64,000 nt of DNA, from contig WWBZ02000002.1 in NCBI GenBank assembly GCA_011503125.2, forward strand, positions 496,001 through 560,000, written 5' to 3'. The notes beneath the pieces were generated by a model. That model was not told where the DNA came from. It made no database searches and saw only the letters and a program-made list of their open reading frames with translations. Positions 12,013 to 23,398 of the stretch are shown here, piece by piece (position 1 is the first letter of the stretch; the number at the start of each line of letters is the position of its first letter). Position numbers and translations under genes: made by a program. This DNA comes from Botryosphaeria dothidea (taxonomy: Eukaryota; Ascomycota; Dothideomycetes; Botryosphaeriales; Botryosphaeriaceae).

Positions 12013-12093
12013 GGGGAGTTGAAGCATTCGTCCAAATGTAATTGTATTGCATTTCTAGCAGCGATTTTACTCGAATGACTGCTTCGACTCCTT
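12013..12093. repeat. Palindromic element copy C (81 bases)
   Basis: Left arm GGGGAGTTGAAGCATTCGTCC is answered by TGACTGCTTCGACTCC on the right. Same length as the best copy. Confidence 0.7.
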
Positions 12094-15000
12094 GAAAGCC
12101 CTACCCGTAAGTTATCTAATCTTTCTGTTAGAGTCACGTTAGGCGCTAACTGTCGACTGTAGCAACTCTCTGTACTCCCTCGGATGCCTGTGTGGCCGGC
12201 GAGCCTGCATCACTTGGCAGCTCTCGACAAGATCAGCCCCGATCCTCGTTTCCCTGCTTGAAAAATTCAGGACCAGCATCAGTTCAATCAGATCGCTGAT
12301 GAGAGGCCTCGTTCATGGGCGAATGTTTAAGCAATTGGTAAGCTCAGGCAACACGCATTAAGGGCTGAAGCTTGTTTGAGCTCCCGTCCCGCAGCATGAG
12401 ACAGCTTAAACTTTCGGACAGCTTATTGGCGGAGAGATTATACTACGGAGCAACAGATGCGGGGGCCTTCTACATGCCTCATTTACCAGGCCCTCGAAAT
12501 CCGAATCGCTTTCCGTCGACTATGAAACATTGCAAGTTGTGTCTATAGAGCGTCATACGACATTTCTGGCGACTTCCATTTACTCTCAAGGCGACAGGCT
12601 TGCTCTGCTCTCCGATATTGCTCTCTGGGGTTTCGACGGTTTCCGATGTCGCGCTGGGCATTCACGGAGATCGGCGAGATGATCACAGCGACCTACCATC
12701 GTTTGGTGATGGGCTGGTACCTTCGGGAACAATGCCGATCCTAAGCACTGACGAGAGGACGGAGCGGATTCCTCTGTCATTTTGTCTTCACCACAAGCTC
12801 ATTCCCATGTCAAAGCAGTGGGGAGTCGATCATCAATGTCTGCTGACCATGGTAAAAATGAGATAACAGCCCCAAATGCTACAAGCGGAGATCATTTGTC
12901 AAACCATCAAGCTAGCAAGTTTGTTGACCATGGAAGGACCTACGCAGGCAATTGCGGAAGTATGGAGAGAGCGCATACCGCGTACAACAAAACATACCAG
13001 CCTGGCATGGGCCCATACCGATCCGCCACGGAAGCTTCCTTTTTCGACTTGAAAGCCATGGGCCACGAAAAAACTATTCCCACAAATGAGCCGATGCAAG
13101 TGGGAAAGCTGGATTCTGAGATCGCCTGCTTCGGATGCCCACTCAATCATGTCTGATTGGCTCCCCGTATCCTACTTGACGGCCTTTGAGAATCGATCGA
13201 TGGTCGGTTGCGGCGGCTACTGGTACCTCAGGAAAGCGGAATTATCCAGAACCAATCCGAAGTTACAATTAGGCTGTGCAACGATATCGGCGTTCCGAAC
13301 CTTACGAAGTCTGGAACAGACGAGGGTGCGAAAATGGTTGGCCTACGTGAAGCGCGCGAATTGTTGCTCGGGCAAATCGCGGGCTCGCCAAAGTACAGTT
13401 GTACAACGCCAGCCAGTCCAAAATCTGCATGTTACTTACGATGGCTGAGGGAATGTGAGCTGTATCTCTGAGAACGGCTGTGAAGTTCTCCTCAAATTTC
13501 GCTAGGTCAAGAGATGATCCCCTCACTGATGAGCATACGGAGATCCGCCACTGGGCAGCTCTGGCCTGTACTCGGTACCATTGCAAGACCGAGCTGTTGT
13601 TACCCAAGATAGGAGTACAGACCCACTTCGCTATCCTGGTACTTGGCACTCGGATTTGCGACTCAAGTACCAGAAAGGTCTCGGAACAAGGCGATTGAAC
13701 AGCGACAAAGAAAGGAATGACCGCCACGGCTCGGTTCGACTTATCGAATAGTTTTCAACTGGCAGCTCAGATGTCGATCGCCAACGGTATGACGGAAAAT
13801 GAAGCTGCCGATGCCGAGACAGCTGCAGGACAACGGAAGAACTTCTCCAAGGCCCGTGGCTGTGGGGTGACGCAACACTCTAGACGCTTGGTGGAAAAAC
13901 GACCGCAATACCGGGCATCGATGCGTGGAGCATCATGAAAGGGATAGTATTATTGAATAGGAGGCTGGACCAAGACAGTAAGCCGGAGCGAGCCAGCGGT
14001 GAGCTGCATATCAACAGGAGGCCTGGTGGATTAAGCACACGAGGAGAGTCTATCAATTGGGAGGCCTGACAGAGCCGCACGTGGATGAGACGAGCCAGAC
14101 TCGACGAGGAGGTTGAGGTGTTGATCTCTCCTGAGCGTTTGCTCGGGTGTTTGGTGGGGAGGCAGGTTTTTTTGGCGGTTATCTCCGGAGGCTCGCCGGT
14201 CGGAGGAGGCGCCAGATTGCGCAATACCCAAGACATTGGACTGTTTAGCAGGGCCAAAAGCGGTGATATAGGCTGGGGATCCTCGAATCCCCCGACAGGA
14301 TCATGCTCGCGGCGAGGCTTGGAGCAGCGGAAGGACAGACAGCTGGCGCGAGCGTGTTCCGGCGGTCAGGCGTGCCTCTCTCTGGCTTGACATCGGGGTC
14401 AAGCAACGGTCGCAGAATTCTTGGCATTCCGCAGACGTGGACTGCGGCAATTGAAACAGGAGAGTGCGCGGCGGGACGGCTGAGCGTCGGCGCGGAGGAG
14501 TCGCAGCAAGAGCCGGCATCGGGACATGGGGGACGACCGGCCGACCACGTCGCTTCTGTTTCAAGTCCACGCCTGCCAAGCCTGGTGCAGCGGGACGAGA
14601 GCGCCGGACAGCCTTGGCATGTGTTTCAAGCTCATCAGCCCGCGTGCGAAATTTCCACCAACGCTCGTCCGCGCCGCCACAACACCACCAAGCCCGACTC
14701 GGGCCCCAGAGGACGCGCAATAGGCGCCCGGACGTCATCAAGCCTCCGCAGTCTGTGTGCTGCCGTGTCCGCTCATGCAGCGCCTCGCCACGACGTCCTC
14801 TGCAGCTGAAGCAATGCGGCTCATGCAGGAACACCTCCTTCTCCCAGGCCAGAGAGCCGCTGGCCCTGGTCCTTGGGCCCCTGCCGCTGCAGTGGGAATG
14901 CTCCCCGCTGTCCGTTGCTCGAGAGGCTGCCATCTGCAGCAACTCCTCTGCAGATCGCCTTCTCGGGATTGCCCCATCAGTGACTCCTCATTCGCCCGCT

Positions 15001-15326
15001 GCCCCTCAGTCCTGCTCGGCAATCGTTTGTCTGCACTCTTGCCCACTAGCCGACGTGGAGCAGGCGCTACACAGCCGTTTCCGGCTCCTGTTCCAGCTAT
15101 TTCGCCCCATCGGAGCTCGCTGCTACGAAGTTTCATCTATGCTCCACATTGCCAAGCCGAAATAGATTGAGTTGTTTGTAGGGCATGGCCGTTTCTTCTT
15201 CGGGCTTCACAATCTCCATTTTGTTTGGTGGACCGCGTAATCCCAGTCTGGATGGCAGTCGAGCCGCCGGCATCATGAGAGCCAGGAGTAAGTTCTGGGT
15301 TGCATCTGCGCAGCTGGGGATACACC

Positions 15327-15332
15327 TATAAA
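15327..15332 (+). promoter_or_regulatory. TATA box of the pectate lyase gene
   Basis: TATAAA lies 154 bases before the ATG, followed by pyrimidine-rich DNA, a normal arrangement for a strongly induced fungal secreted-enzyme gene. Confidence 0.5.
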
Positions 15333-15485
15333 GCTGGACACCGGCCAGCTTGACCTGGTTTTTCTCTCCAGGCAAGCATCCTCTTCCTGTCTATCACTTC
15401 CATTCTTTCGCAGAATTCCATTTCTTTTTTCAAAAACCAGCCAGAACAGATCTGTGATCGTTCACTTTACTCTCCACCAACCACA

Positions 15486-16367
15486 ATGTTGACCAAGACT
15501 CTTCTTCCTCTCCTCGCCGCCTCTGGCGTCGTCTCTGCCGTTAAGACCCAGACTTTCGGCAAGAACCTTGTCCGCCGTGCGGACTTCCCCATCCCCGACT
15601 CTCAGGGATCTGTCACTTTCGATGCCGCCGAGGAGGTCGATGGCGAGTACGATGGTGGCTACAAGACCTACGGCCGTGGTGTTTCCTGCACTGGTCAGGA
15701 GGAGGGTGGCGACTCTGACGCCGTCTTCATCCTGAAGGACGGTGCTACCCTCAAGAACGCCATCATCGGCTCCGACCAGATCGAGGGTGTCCACTGCGAG
15801 GGCTCTTGCACCATCGAGAACGTTTGGTGGGAGGCCGTCTGCGAGGGTGAGTCACTGTCCTTGAGAATCTGCATGTTTATACTTTTCAGTCCACTAATTT
15901 TCTCCGATAGACGCTCTCTCCTTCAAGGGCGACGGTGACGCCACCGTGACCGGCGGTGGTGCCACTGGCGCTGATGACAAGGTCCTCCAGCACAACGGTG
16001 TCGGCTCCATCACCGTCGACGGCTTCACTGTCGTCGACTTCGGCAAGCTGTACCGCTCTTGCGGTAACTGCGATGAGATGGGCGAGCGCAAGGTCACCCT
16101 CAAGAACGTCAGCGCCACCTCCGGCAAGAAGCTTGTTGGTATCAACTCCAACTACGGTGACAGTAAGTCATATTCTCTTAAACTTCCATTTCTTGGCATA
16201 AACGCTGACCACATACTCCAGCTGCTACTATCACCGACACTTGCGCGACCGACGTCTCCGATATTTGCACTGAATATGAGGGAAATAGCACTGGTGAAGA
16301 GCCCGAGGAGATCAGCTCTGGTGTCTCTGACGCTTGCATCTACTCTGACCCTCTTCCCGAATGCTAG
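15486..16367 (+). CDS. Secreted pectate lyase, PL3 family
   Basis: Exons 15486-15846, 15911-16162 and 16222-16367 give 759 bases, 252 residues. The N-terminus [18 protein letters not shown] is a clear signal peptide, so the enzyme acts outside the cell on polygalacturonan by beta-elimination. PL3 hallmarks are the short parallel beta-helix core with [50 protein letters not shown] and [17 protein letters not shown]; the many cysteines suit an extracellular fold. Length is normal for PL3. Both splice joins restore family-like text (CEDALSFKG and NYGDTATITDTC). It stands alone among spacers, suggesting plant-tissue or litter growth. Regulation by pectin breakdown products is expected from the family, not shown here. 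Confidence 0.95.
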
Positions 16368-16660
16368 ATGCTCAAGTCCGAGACATCATCACAAAGCAAG
16401 ATTTTTGGTGGAGAGTCATGGAGATTTGAAGGCGTTTGAAGTCTCCAGGAAGGTGGAAGTGGATTTAGGTCTTCATTGTATAATATGAGCTTGTCTCCGA
16501 AAAATAGGAATCACCTACTTTTTGTACACACCAATTTTTGGGCCATTGTGGACCTTGTGATATTCTGTACGAACAAACGCGACAGAGAGGGTGCAAATAT
16601 GAGAATCCTCGTGTTGACTGAGTGATCAAAAGAGCTCGTTCAAATAAAAACGAGTGCTGT

Positions 16661-16741
16661 GGGGAGTCGAAGCATTCATCTGGACGCAAGTGTATCGCAT
16701 TTCAAGTGACGATTTCATCCGGACGAATGCTTCGACTCCCC
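16661..16741. repeat. Palindromic element copy D (81 bases, best preserved)
   Basis: Begins GGGGAGTCGAAGCATTC and ends with its exact complement GAATGCTTCGACTCCCC: 17 perfectly paired bases, about 26 when three transition mismatches are allowed. The ~29-base centre is not palindromic. No clear target-site duplication flanks it. Confidence 0.85.
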
Positions 16742-17672
16742 GTGAGGTCAAATTTGTTCTCTCAGCAAGACGTCTAGAGCCAAGAGTATCCCAAGAGATG
16801 CATATAAGTGGACAAGATGGTCTTATCTTGGAACCAGGCAACCGAGTCAGCAAATTGAGTCTTGGGGAAAGCTTGCGTTGGGCGACTGCCAAGTCGTTGC
16901 TGAGTCAGGGTGGGCTGGGATATATAAGGGGACGGGCCGCGCCTCAACACCACACCGACATCACCAACACGCCTAGCAGACGGTCAGGATAAGGTTAAGG
17001 TCCGTGTGACGCGGGCGCATCGATCCTGCAGCCACCTCCACATCGCACGCATTGTTGCCCTCTCCACCAAGCGGAGGTTTTTTAAGCTTAACCCACCTGA
17101 TCTGGCGCCGAAAGCAACCATGCCATCCGGCGTTTCTGCGTGTGCCGTCCAGCCGGTCGACGACGTGCCGACTTAGCCGGCGCTCGATATTGCGCATTAT
17201 CGTGGCGCCATCATGGGTTCGTGCCGACCACCCGAGCAGACCTGACTACCAACCATCGGATTCAACAGGACGCCTTTGCGAATGAGCGGGCAACCGAAAG
17301 GGCTTTGAGGGCGTTCTTTGCTGAGCTGATTACTGTGTGCTGAATGAAGGCATGAGTCCGGCTTTGTTCTGGGCTGTTCGCACAGACATTGAGGTTCACG
17401 GAACTCGGCAAGCGCCTCGCATGTTTGAGGGCCCGCTCAACGCTCGTGTCGGTTCCGCGGGAGAATAAGAGCGAGGAATCGGGAACGGTGTACACTTAAG
17501 GTTCACTTCTTTGTGGTGATGGCTCTCGAGCGTTTCGGACCCGTTCATGCGCGCGCCGGAGGGTGCTCCGGAGAGACAGCTCTCAGCTTCAAGGCTACTT
17601 GCTGGGGATTCGTACCGACACGCATGCGAGGTAGGCCTCAGAAGATTGCAATGGCGTGCAGAAATACGCAAG

Positions 17673-17751
17673 GGGAATTGAAGCCTTCGCTCAGACATGA
17701 AAGGGGTCGATGTCTGGACTCTTTCATCAGGACGAAGACTTCGACTCCCCA
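17673..17751. repeat. Palindromic element copy E (79 bases)
   Basis: Left arm GGGGAATTGAAGCCTTCG, right arm CAGGACGAAGACTTCGACTC followed by CCC. The centre differs from copy D, so arms are better conserved than the middle. Confidence 0.7.
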
Positions 17752-19287
17752 TGTGTGGTCCTGCATGCTGTTACAATACTTTGAGATCGATCTAGTGCCT
17801 GGGATCAGCCCTGCTGCAATCCCTTTTAGTGCGTTCTGTCCATTCCGGGGGCCTCAGAACCGTGAATTGGGCGGTTGTGCGGGCGGGGCGGGAGCAGAGC
17901 GGGAGGGCGAGAAAGCACATGTCCAATCTGACCGGAGGGATGGGTGTGGGAGAGTAGTCTTTCTCGGTACGGAAGGTTTGTTTCAGGTTGGTCGAATCGT
18001 GGGTGCGCCTCCGTTTCCGGATCCACGGCATGCGAGGCTCATTCAAGCCACCTGGCGAGTCACGTCGGCTCCGCTACCGTGGTGCGATCGTCCCGTAGCC
18101 TTTCAATTAAGCATGTCTTCACCATTGGACAAACGGGACGTTTTAGGTGATAGAATACCTGTTCCGGAAGTTCTGGAAGAGCGCTAGAATGACTGGCAAT
18201 CACACCATCCAGTCAGAAATGTTGCGACAGGTCAACTCTCGTAACTTCAAACGTCGAGAGAAATTTCCTTCACCTTATGCTTACAGAACAACCCAATCGC
18301 AGAGCGTTGCGGTTACGGTTCCTTTGCGCCTCCACCGATATTATTACCTAGTTGAGGAGCCCCGTAACATGTGCCTGCTCTTTCTTTGGCCCCGCGCTTG
18401 CAAAAATGCGACGCCTTGAAATGCCTTGTACTGTCCCTTTTGCCGACTTCCGTCGCTGCAAGCTGTAGTGAGACACGGCCGTTATCACTTACGGGCAATT
18501 GGAGGAGCCTCCGTGACGTATAAATCATCAGAATCTATGAATACCTATGTCCTCATGACTCTTCGCCATATCTTGCTATTCCAGTGCGTCAGGTCTCGGA
18601 TCTTCCTTCCTTCGTTGCGGCAGGAGTACTCCCAGTTTAGACAAGCTCATTTACGGCTCAAAGGCAGCCGATTATTGTGCCACTGCTGATTAATGTCCAC
18701 AATCTCCTAAATATAAAACTTCAGATCGTTGGTGCCTAGAAACAAATTATCCCGTGGAAGGACGCCTAAGGTCATGGCAGGCAGCAGTATGACCGATCGC
18801 AAGGAAGGTGGCAGAATTAGAACCTGTAACTATTACCACGTGTTGCGCCATCTTGAACACTGTGCGACATACTGCAGCAAGAAAGCAAAGGCGCTCGGTT
18901 TCCAACAGTTATACAAATGCATGCGGGATGCTGCAAGAGAAGTCGTGGCCGGCGGTTGCTCTTAGAACGACCGAAGTCGCAGCGAAACACTCGGTCTACG
19001 TCAGTGAAATGCTTCACTGATGACGTACTGTGCAGCAAATATAAATGTGGCATTTCGGATTGCCGTCAGAAGGCTTGCATTCGCCGAAGTCGTCCGGCTT
19101 ATCAAACATTGCCTAAAGGGGAAGGGGAAGCGGCGGCAGGGATGTTGATGCCAGATATGTGTGAACCGAGGCTCTTGTGGGGAACCAGCTTACGCTAGGC
19201 TACTGTTTCTCATTTAACACCCCGCTTCCCAACGTCCGTCTGAAATGGTCCACCATTTGACAGAACTCCCCTCAACCCCAGCATTCA

Positions 19288-20689
19288 ATGGCATCATTGG
19301 AGGAAAAGTTTGAGCAGGCCTGCGCCGCCAAGGATATTCCGCAAGCTATCCTCATTGCTTCCGACAAAAAGGGTAAGCGCACTCGCAGTCCTCTACTGTA
19401 GCTCTTGTGCTGTGTTTCTCGAAATTTCGCAGCCGAACTCAAATTATCTTGTTCCAGGTAGCTTCAAGTATGAGCGAGTCTTTGGCAAGCGCTCTCTCCG
19501 CGAGGGTGGAGATCAGAGTCCGCTCCAGCTTGACGCCGTCATGTGGATCGCATCATGCACTAAGGTCATGACAAGCGTCGCCGCCATGCAGTGTGTTGAG
19601 CGTGGCCAGCTGTCTCTCGATGCGCCCGTCTACGATATCCTGCCTGAGCTTCGCGACCTGGAGATTCTCGAGGGGTTCGACGATGACGGCAAAGCGAAGC
19701 TGAGGAAAAACCCTACGCCAATCACCCTGAGGTCAGTATGCGGGAAGGCCTGGTCATTTTAGGGGAGTTAATGGACCGGAATCATACACCCGCTCGGCAG
19801 GTTAGGGATTCAGAACCATGTTAACCATTCTCTCAGGCTCCTTCTCACGCACTCTTCTGGCATTGCTTACGATGAGATGTTCCCGCTCGTCAAGCAATGG
19901 AAGACAAGTGCCGGCCAAAAGCCTGGCGGAGCTACTCTCGAGGAGCGTTTCCTCTACCCGCTCATCTTCGAGCCGGGCACTTCGTGGATGTACGGTGCCG
20001 GCATCGACTGGGCCGGCCGGATGGTCGAGCGCGTCAGCAACACCAACCTGGAAGCCTACATGAAGCAGCACATCTGGGGCCCGCTCGGCATCAAGGACAT
20101 GACCTTCCACCTCTCCTCGCGGCCAGACCTGGCGGCGCGCATGACGGACCTCAGCGGACGGCCCCAGCCCGGCGCCAAAGTGCAGTACATGCGCTCGCCC
20201 TTCATGGCGCCCGATGTGGTTGACGATCTGGGCGGCCACGGCATTTTTGGTACGGCGCCGGAGCTGCACAAGTTCGTACAGGCCTTGCTCTTGTGCGAGG
20301 AGGACGAGAGGCTGCTCAGGCGCGCGACGTTGGAGGAGTTCTTCAGCCCGTCGTTGACGGAGGGCGCGCGCAAGGCGCTGAACAAGATCATGAAGGCGCC
20401 GGCGGACCAGCGTGCGGTTCCGGCGGCTGGATGTGCGGAGGAGACGGGCCTCGATTGGGGTCTCGGCGGGTTGCTCGTGACGAGCGATGTCCCTGGCTGG
20501 ACGTATGCGGGCACGCAGCTGTGGCACGGGTTGCCGAACTTGAGCTGGTGGGTGGATCGCAAGGCTGGGTTGGCCGTTACTTATGCGAGCCAGCTCATCC
20601 CGCCGGCTGACGAGAAGGCGGTGGAGATGGAAGAGATGTTTGCGAAGGAGATGTACAGGAGGTACGCGGCGCGGCAGCAGAAGCTTTAG
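19288..20689 (+). CDS. Beta-lactamase-fold serine hydrolase/transesterase (class C-like)
   Basis: Exons 19288-19372, 19458-19731 and 19837-20689 give 1212 bases, 403 residues. The catalytic SxxK motif is SCTK (Ser61, Lys64) inside MWIASCTKVMTS. The tyrosine motif is SWMYGAGIDWAG, the Y-x-x form seen in EstB/LovD-type esterases and acyltransferases, and DLGGHGIFGTAPELHKF is family-typical. No signal peptide, so intracellular. These proteins hydrolyse or transfer acyl groups on small esters, and some work in polyketide pathways. No biosynthetic megasynthase is adjacent, so the substrate is unknown. Splice joins restore SDKKGSFKYERVFG and TLRLLLTHSSGIAYD. Confidence 0.9.
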
Positions 20690-21496
20690 AAAAGAAGCCT
20701 AGAGAATCAGAGGGAGTCAATTCAGGTCCCGACTGTGTCTATGACAACCCGGCATGGCCCTACTTGAGCTTGTGCCCGCCGCTTCGAAAAGCTGGTCATC
20801 ACGCAGTCATTATCTTTATTCGGCCACATTTGTTGCGGTTATCGAAGTTGCGATCCAATGCCAGTAAGACTTTGACAAATCACGCATTTGGAGAATAGTT
20901 TCGGATAGACAAGATGCATTGATTCTTATGATTAGATAATGATTGCTACCCTGGAGCCAAAGACGGGTGATGGAAGGGCTTCATTGTTTGACAGAACAAG
21001 GAGAAGTGAGGAGGGGAATAAAGTCTGAGTTGCAGCAAAGACAGCGCAAACCAGCCGGCTCAGAAGTAACTGTTCGTAAGTGCGCATTGGTTAAGTGCAG
21101 TGCCAAAACCGTCCGCTACCATTGTGGTTGGATTATCCATCATCGCCGGTTGAGAGAAAAGAAGAGAAAACGAGAAGAGGTGGCACCGGTGTTGGGCGAG
21201 TTTTATGTGCGGATGTTTGATAGTCTAACCTTTTTAGGCTAGCTGGACTCTGCGTGATGAATGGGGAAAGAACGGAGGCGCTTACGGTTCCAGTCTTTGT
21301 CAGTTGAGGGTTGTGCTTACCGTGGGAAATCGAAGCATTTATCCGGCCCTGAATAAATCCAACGGCCTTGAGGATTTTCATCTGGGCGAACAGTTCATTC
21401 TTCTAGTAAGCAGTATGCGCGTTCATCTCAACTCATTATGCATTATGCTTTTACTACACTATATTTACTGATTATGCAGCCTCATGCATATACTCA
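20690..21496. other. Intergenic, convergent gene ends, with one diverged repeat
   Basis: 3' flanks of the serine hydrolase and the GH1 gene, plus a diverged palindromic copy at 21323-21403. No gene seen. Confidence 0.45.
21323..21403. repeat. Palindromic element copy F (strongly diverged)
   Basis: Left arm GGGAAATCGAAGCATTTATCC is clear; the right half (CATCTGGGCGAACAGTTCATT) is only partly complementary. Confidence 0.45.
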
Positions 21497-23398
21497 TCAA
21501 TTCGACCTTGCCGCGACAAAATCAACCAACTCAAAGAAGCTCTTCTTATAGCTCCTCTCCTGTGTCGTGCGGTTGACGGTTTGAATGCCGAAGTGCTGGT
21601 CATAATCGCCAAACTCCCAGTTATCCGCAAAGCTCCACGCGAACGCGCCCGAAACATGGACCTTGTCTTCCCAGATGGCCTTGAGCACCTCGCTCATGAA
21701 GGAGAGGTAATAGTAGCTACGCGGCAAATCGTACAGCTGGTCCGAGAGGTCTTCCTTGTCTTCCTCACCGAAAACCGGGTAACCGAATTCCGTGATGAAT
21801 ACGGGGTGCTTGAAGGTGTTCCATAGATACGACAAGTAAGTACGGAGGTACTTGGGCGTGATGTAGACGTAGCTCTGAGAGCGGTAGCCAATGTTCCAGC
21901 CAGGGCTGGTTAGAGTAGATTGCTCAACACAGTAGGGGAACAACGGATTCGACGTGTTAGCTGCGCAAGACGCTATGCCATCCGGGGCAGGCGCGACAAC
22001 TGTTGCAGTGTAGGGATCAACGCCGAGGAAGTCAGATGTTCCACCAATATATTCAAGATCCTCTGCGGTGAGCGGGACGTAATCGGGAATAGTAATCTTG
22101 AATGCTTCAGGATAGTCCTTTCCCAGGAAGATCGGATTGGAAAAAGTGGCGAGCTGATATTCATTGAAATGGTTTGCCGCCTCGACGTCAGATGCACTCT
22201 GGGGATCAAGAGGAACGCCGAAGTTGTCGTTGAACTTGATGCCAACTTGGCCCGTGCCGTTGATCTCCTCGTGGTAGAAATGGTAGAGCCTGGCATGGGA
22301 TTTGATGACAGTATCCACGCTCTTGCCATTGGCGCAGTAGAGCAATGGCTCGTTAAAGGTGAACCAGACCGGAACGCGGTCTGCAAAATGAGTCATGACA
22401 ACCTTGCCATAATGCACGAATGCGTCCTCAAAAGTTTCGTTCTGATACGCCCCGTCCCTATTACCCATGAGCGGGGTATCTGCTGCAGCGGTGAGATTGT
22501 CTCCGTAAAACTGAAGTGGAGTATCGAAATGGATCAGAGTCAGCGTCGGAACCATTCCCTTGGAGAGGACGAAGTCAATGAGGTCGTCGTAATGGTCGAG
22601 GCCCTGCTTGTTGATAGGAGTTCCCTCAAAGACGAATGGCAGGATGCGGGTCCAGGGGATGGTTAGCGAGTAGTACTTGACTCCCATTGCAGCCAAGCGT
22701 TCGATATCTTGTTTATACAGGTAGTAATTCTCGTTTGTGACGTAATTGTTTGGCTTGCCGGACGAAGGAGGGATGAGTATCTCCATGAGCGTAGGCGTCC
22801 TTCCTTCATCCGCAATGGCACCTTCGATCTGAGAGGCGGATCCCGCAACACCAAACATGAAGTCGTCCGGGAAAGAATAGCAGTCCTGGGGGCTAAAGTA
22901 GTCCGGAGGCGGGAGAACAAGCTCACTAGTGGGCACCGGAGTGGGGGATACGGTCGTTGAGTAAAGGCCTCTGAAAGTAAAGTTGGCGAGGCTGGCATGC
23001 TCCCAAAGCGCGGACCATGCGGCCTGTCCGTATGGATTGGCTGTATCGGTAGCTTTTGTGGTAGCATTGGGGTACCAGTTGCCCCATGTAGTTGTGCTCA
23101 AGTTCGGCACCAGGTGGCTGAGAGACTCATATGGCGGCGCATACGTTGTGACTGGTGCAGACTTGACGGAGGTGGCAATCCTGACGGTCTCGGTTTGTGT
23201 GAAGGAGAAATTGCTGAAGGCGTAGGTCGGAGTAGCGTAAGTGGCCGAGTAGGTTTGGCTTCCTGAACACTGCGGCCTGGATGTCGGCCCGTCAGCAGGC
23301 ACGTAGACCTGCTGTGCAAGTGCAACGGCACCGCAGCTCAGCAAAAGAAGGGAGTGCATGATTGCGGTTGAGCATTGTGACCTTCCGAAACGCGGCAT
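21497..23398 (-). CDS. Secreted GH1 family beta-glycosidase with long N-terminal extension
   Basis: A single uninterrupted frame of 633 residues, unusual here, where most genes have introns. A hydrophobic segment (MHSLLLLSCGAVALA) is the signal peptide; the ATG at 23359 starts it directly, while the ATG at 23398 adds 13 residues. Residues ~30-175 are Ser/Thr/Pro-rich with many N-glycosylation sites. The GH1 barrel begins near DDFMFGVAGSASQIEGA. The acid/base glutamate is in WFTFNEPLLY and the nucleophile in HPVFITEFGYP; both are present, so the enzyme is probably active. GH1 enzymes usually have ~470 residues, so the ~175-residue extension is extra. Expected substrates are beta-glucosides of plant or fungal origin. 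Minus strand, convergent with the serine hydrolase. Confidence 0.92.
   Translation of the reverse strand: MPRFGRSQCSTAIMHSLLLLSCGAVALAQQVYVPADGPTSRPQCSGSQTYSATYATPTYAFSNFSFTQTETVRIATSVKSAPVTTYAPPYESLSHLVPNLSTTTWGNWYPNATTKATDTANPYGQAAWSALWEHASLANFTFRGLYSTTVSPTPVPTSELVLPPPDYFSPQDCYSFPDDFMFGVAGSASQIEGAIADEGRTPTLMEILIPPSSGKPNNYVTNENYYLYKQDIERLAAMGVKYYSLTIPWTRILPFVFEGTPINKQGLDHYDDLIDFVLSKGMVPTLTLIHFDTPLQFYGDNLTAAADTPLMGNRDGAYQNETFEDAFVHYGKVVMTHFADRVPVWFTFNEPLLYCANGKSVDTVIKSHARLYHFYHEEINGTGQVGIKFNDNFGVPLDPQSASDVEAANHFNEYQLATFSNPIFLGKDYPEAFKITIPDYVPLTAEDLEYIGGTSDFLGVDPYTATVVAPAPDGIASCAANTSNPLFPYCVEQSTLTSPGWNIGYRSQSYVYITPKYLRTYLSYLWNTFKHPVFITEFGYPVFGEEDKEDLSDQLYDLPRSYYYLSFMSEVLKAIWEDKVHVSGAFAWSFADNWEFGDYDQHFGIQTVNRTTQERSYKKSFFELVDFVAARSN

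Larger units (their letters stand above)
11772..15485. other. Long gene-poor region (3.7 kb) with one palindromic repeat
   Basis: No gene is supported. 12.1-14 kb has many short unrelated frames. 14.3-15.2 kb is GC-rich, producing long frames on both strands at once, a base-composition effect. One palindromic copy is at 12013-12093. The last ~200 bases are the pectate lyase promoter and 5' UTR. Confidence 0.5.
16368..19287. other. Gene-poor region (2.9 kb) with two palindromic repeats
   Basis: Carries the copies at 16661-16741 and 17673-17751. A TATATAA at 16921-16927 precedes no convincing gene. A 224-codon plus-strand frame (17513-18187) runs through the repeat and shows no domain, so it is not called. 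Confidence 0.5.

Noticed and set aside
14301..15170. Long open frames on both strands (up to 233 codons)
   Set aside because: They overlap in several frames, contain no domain or signal, and coincide with a GC-rich stretch where stop codons are rare.
17513..18187. 224-codon plus-strand frame
   Set aside because: It runs straight through a palindromic repeat copy, and its translation has no recognisable feature.
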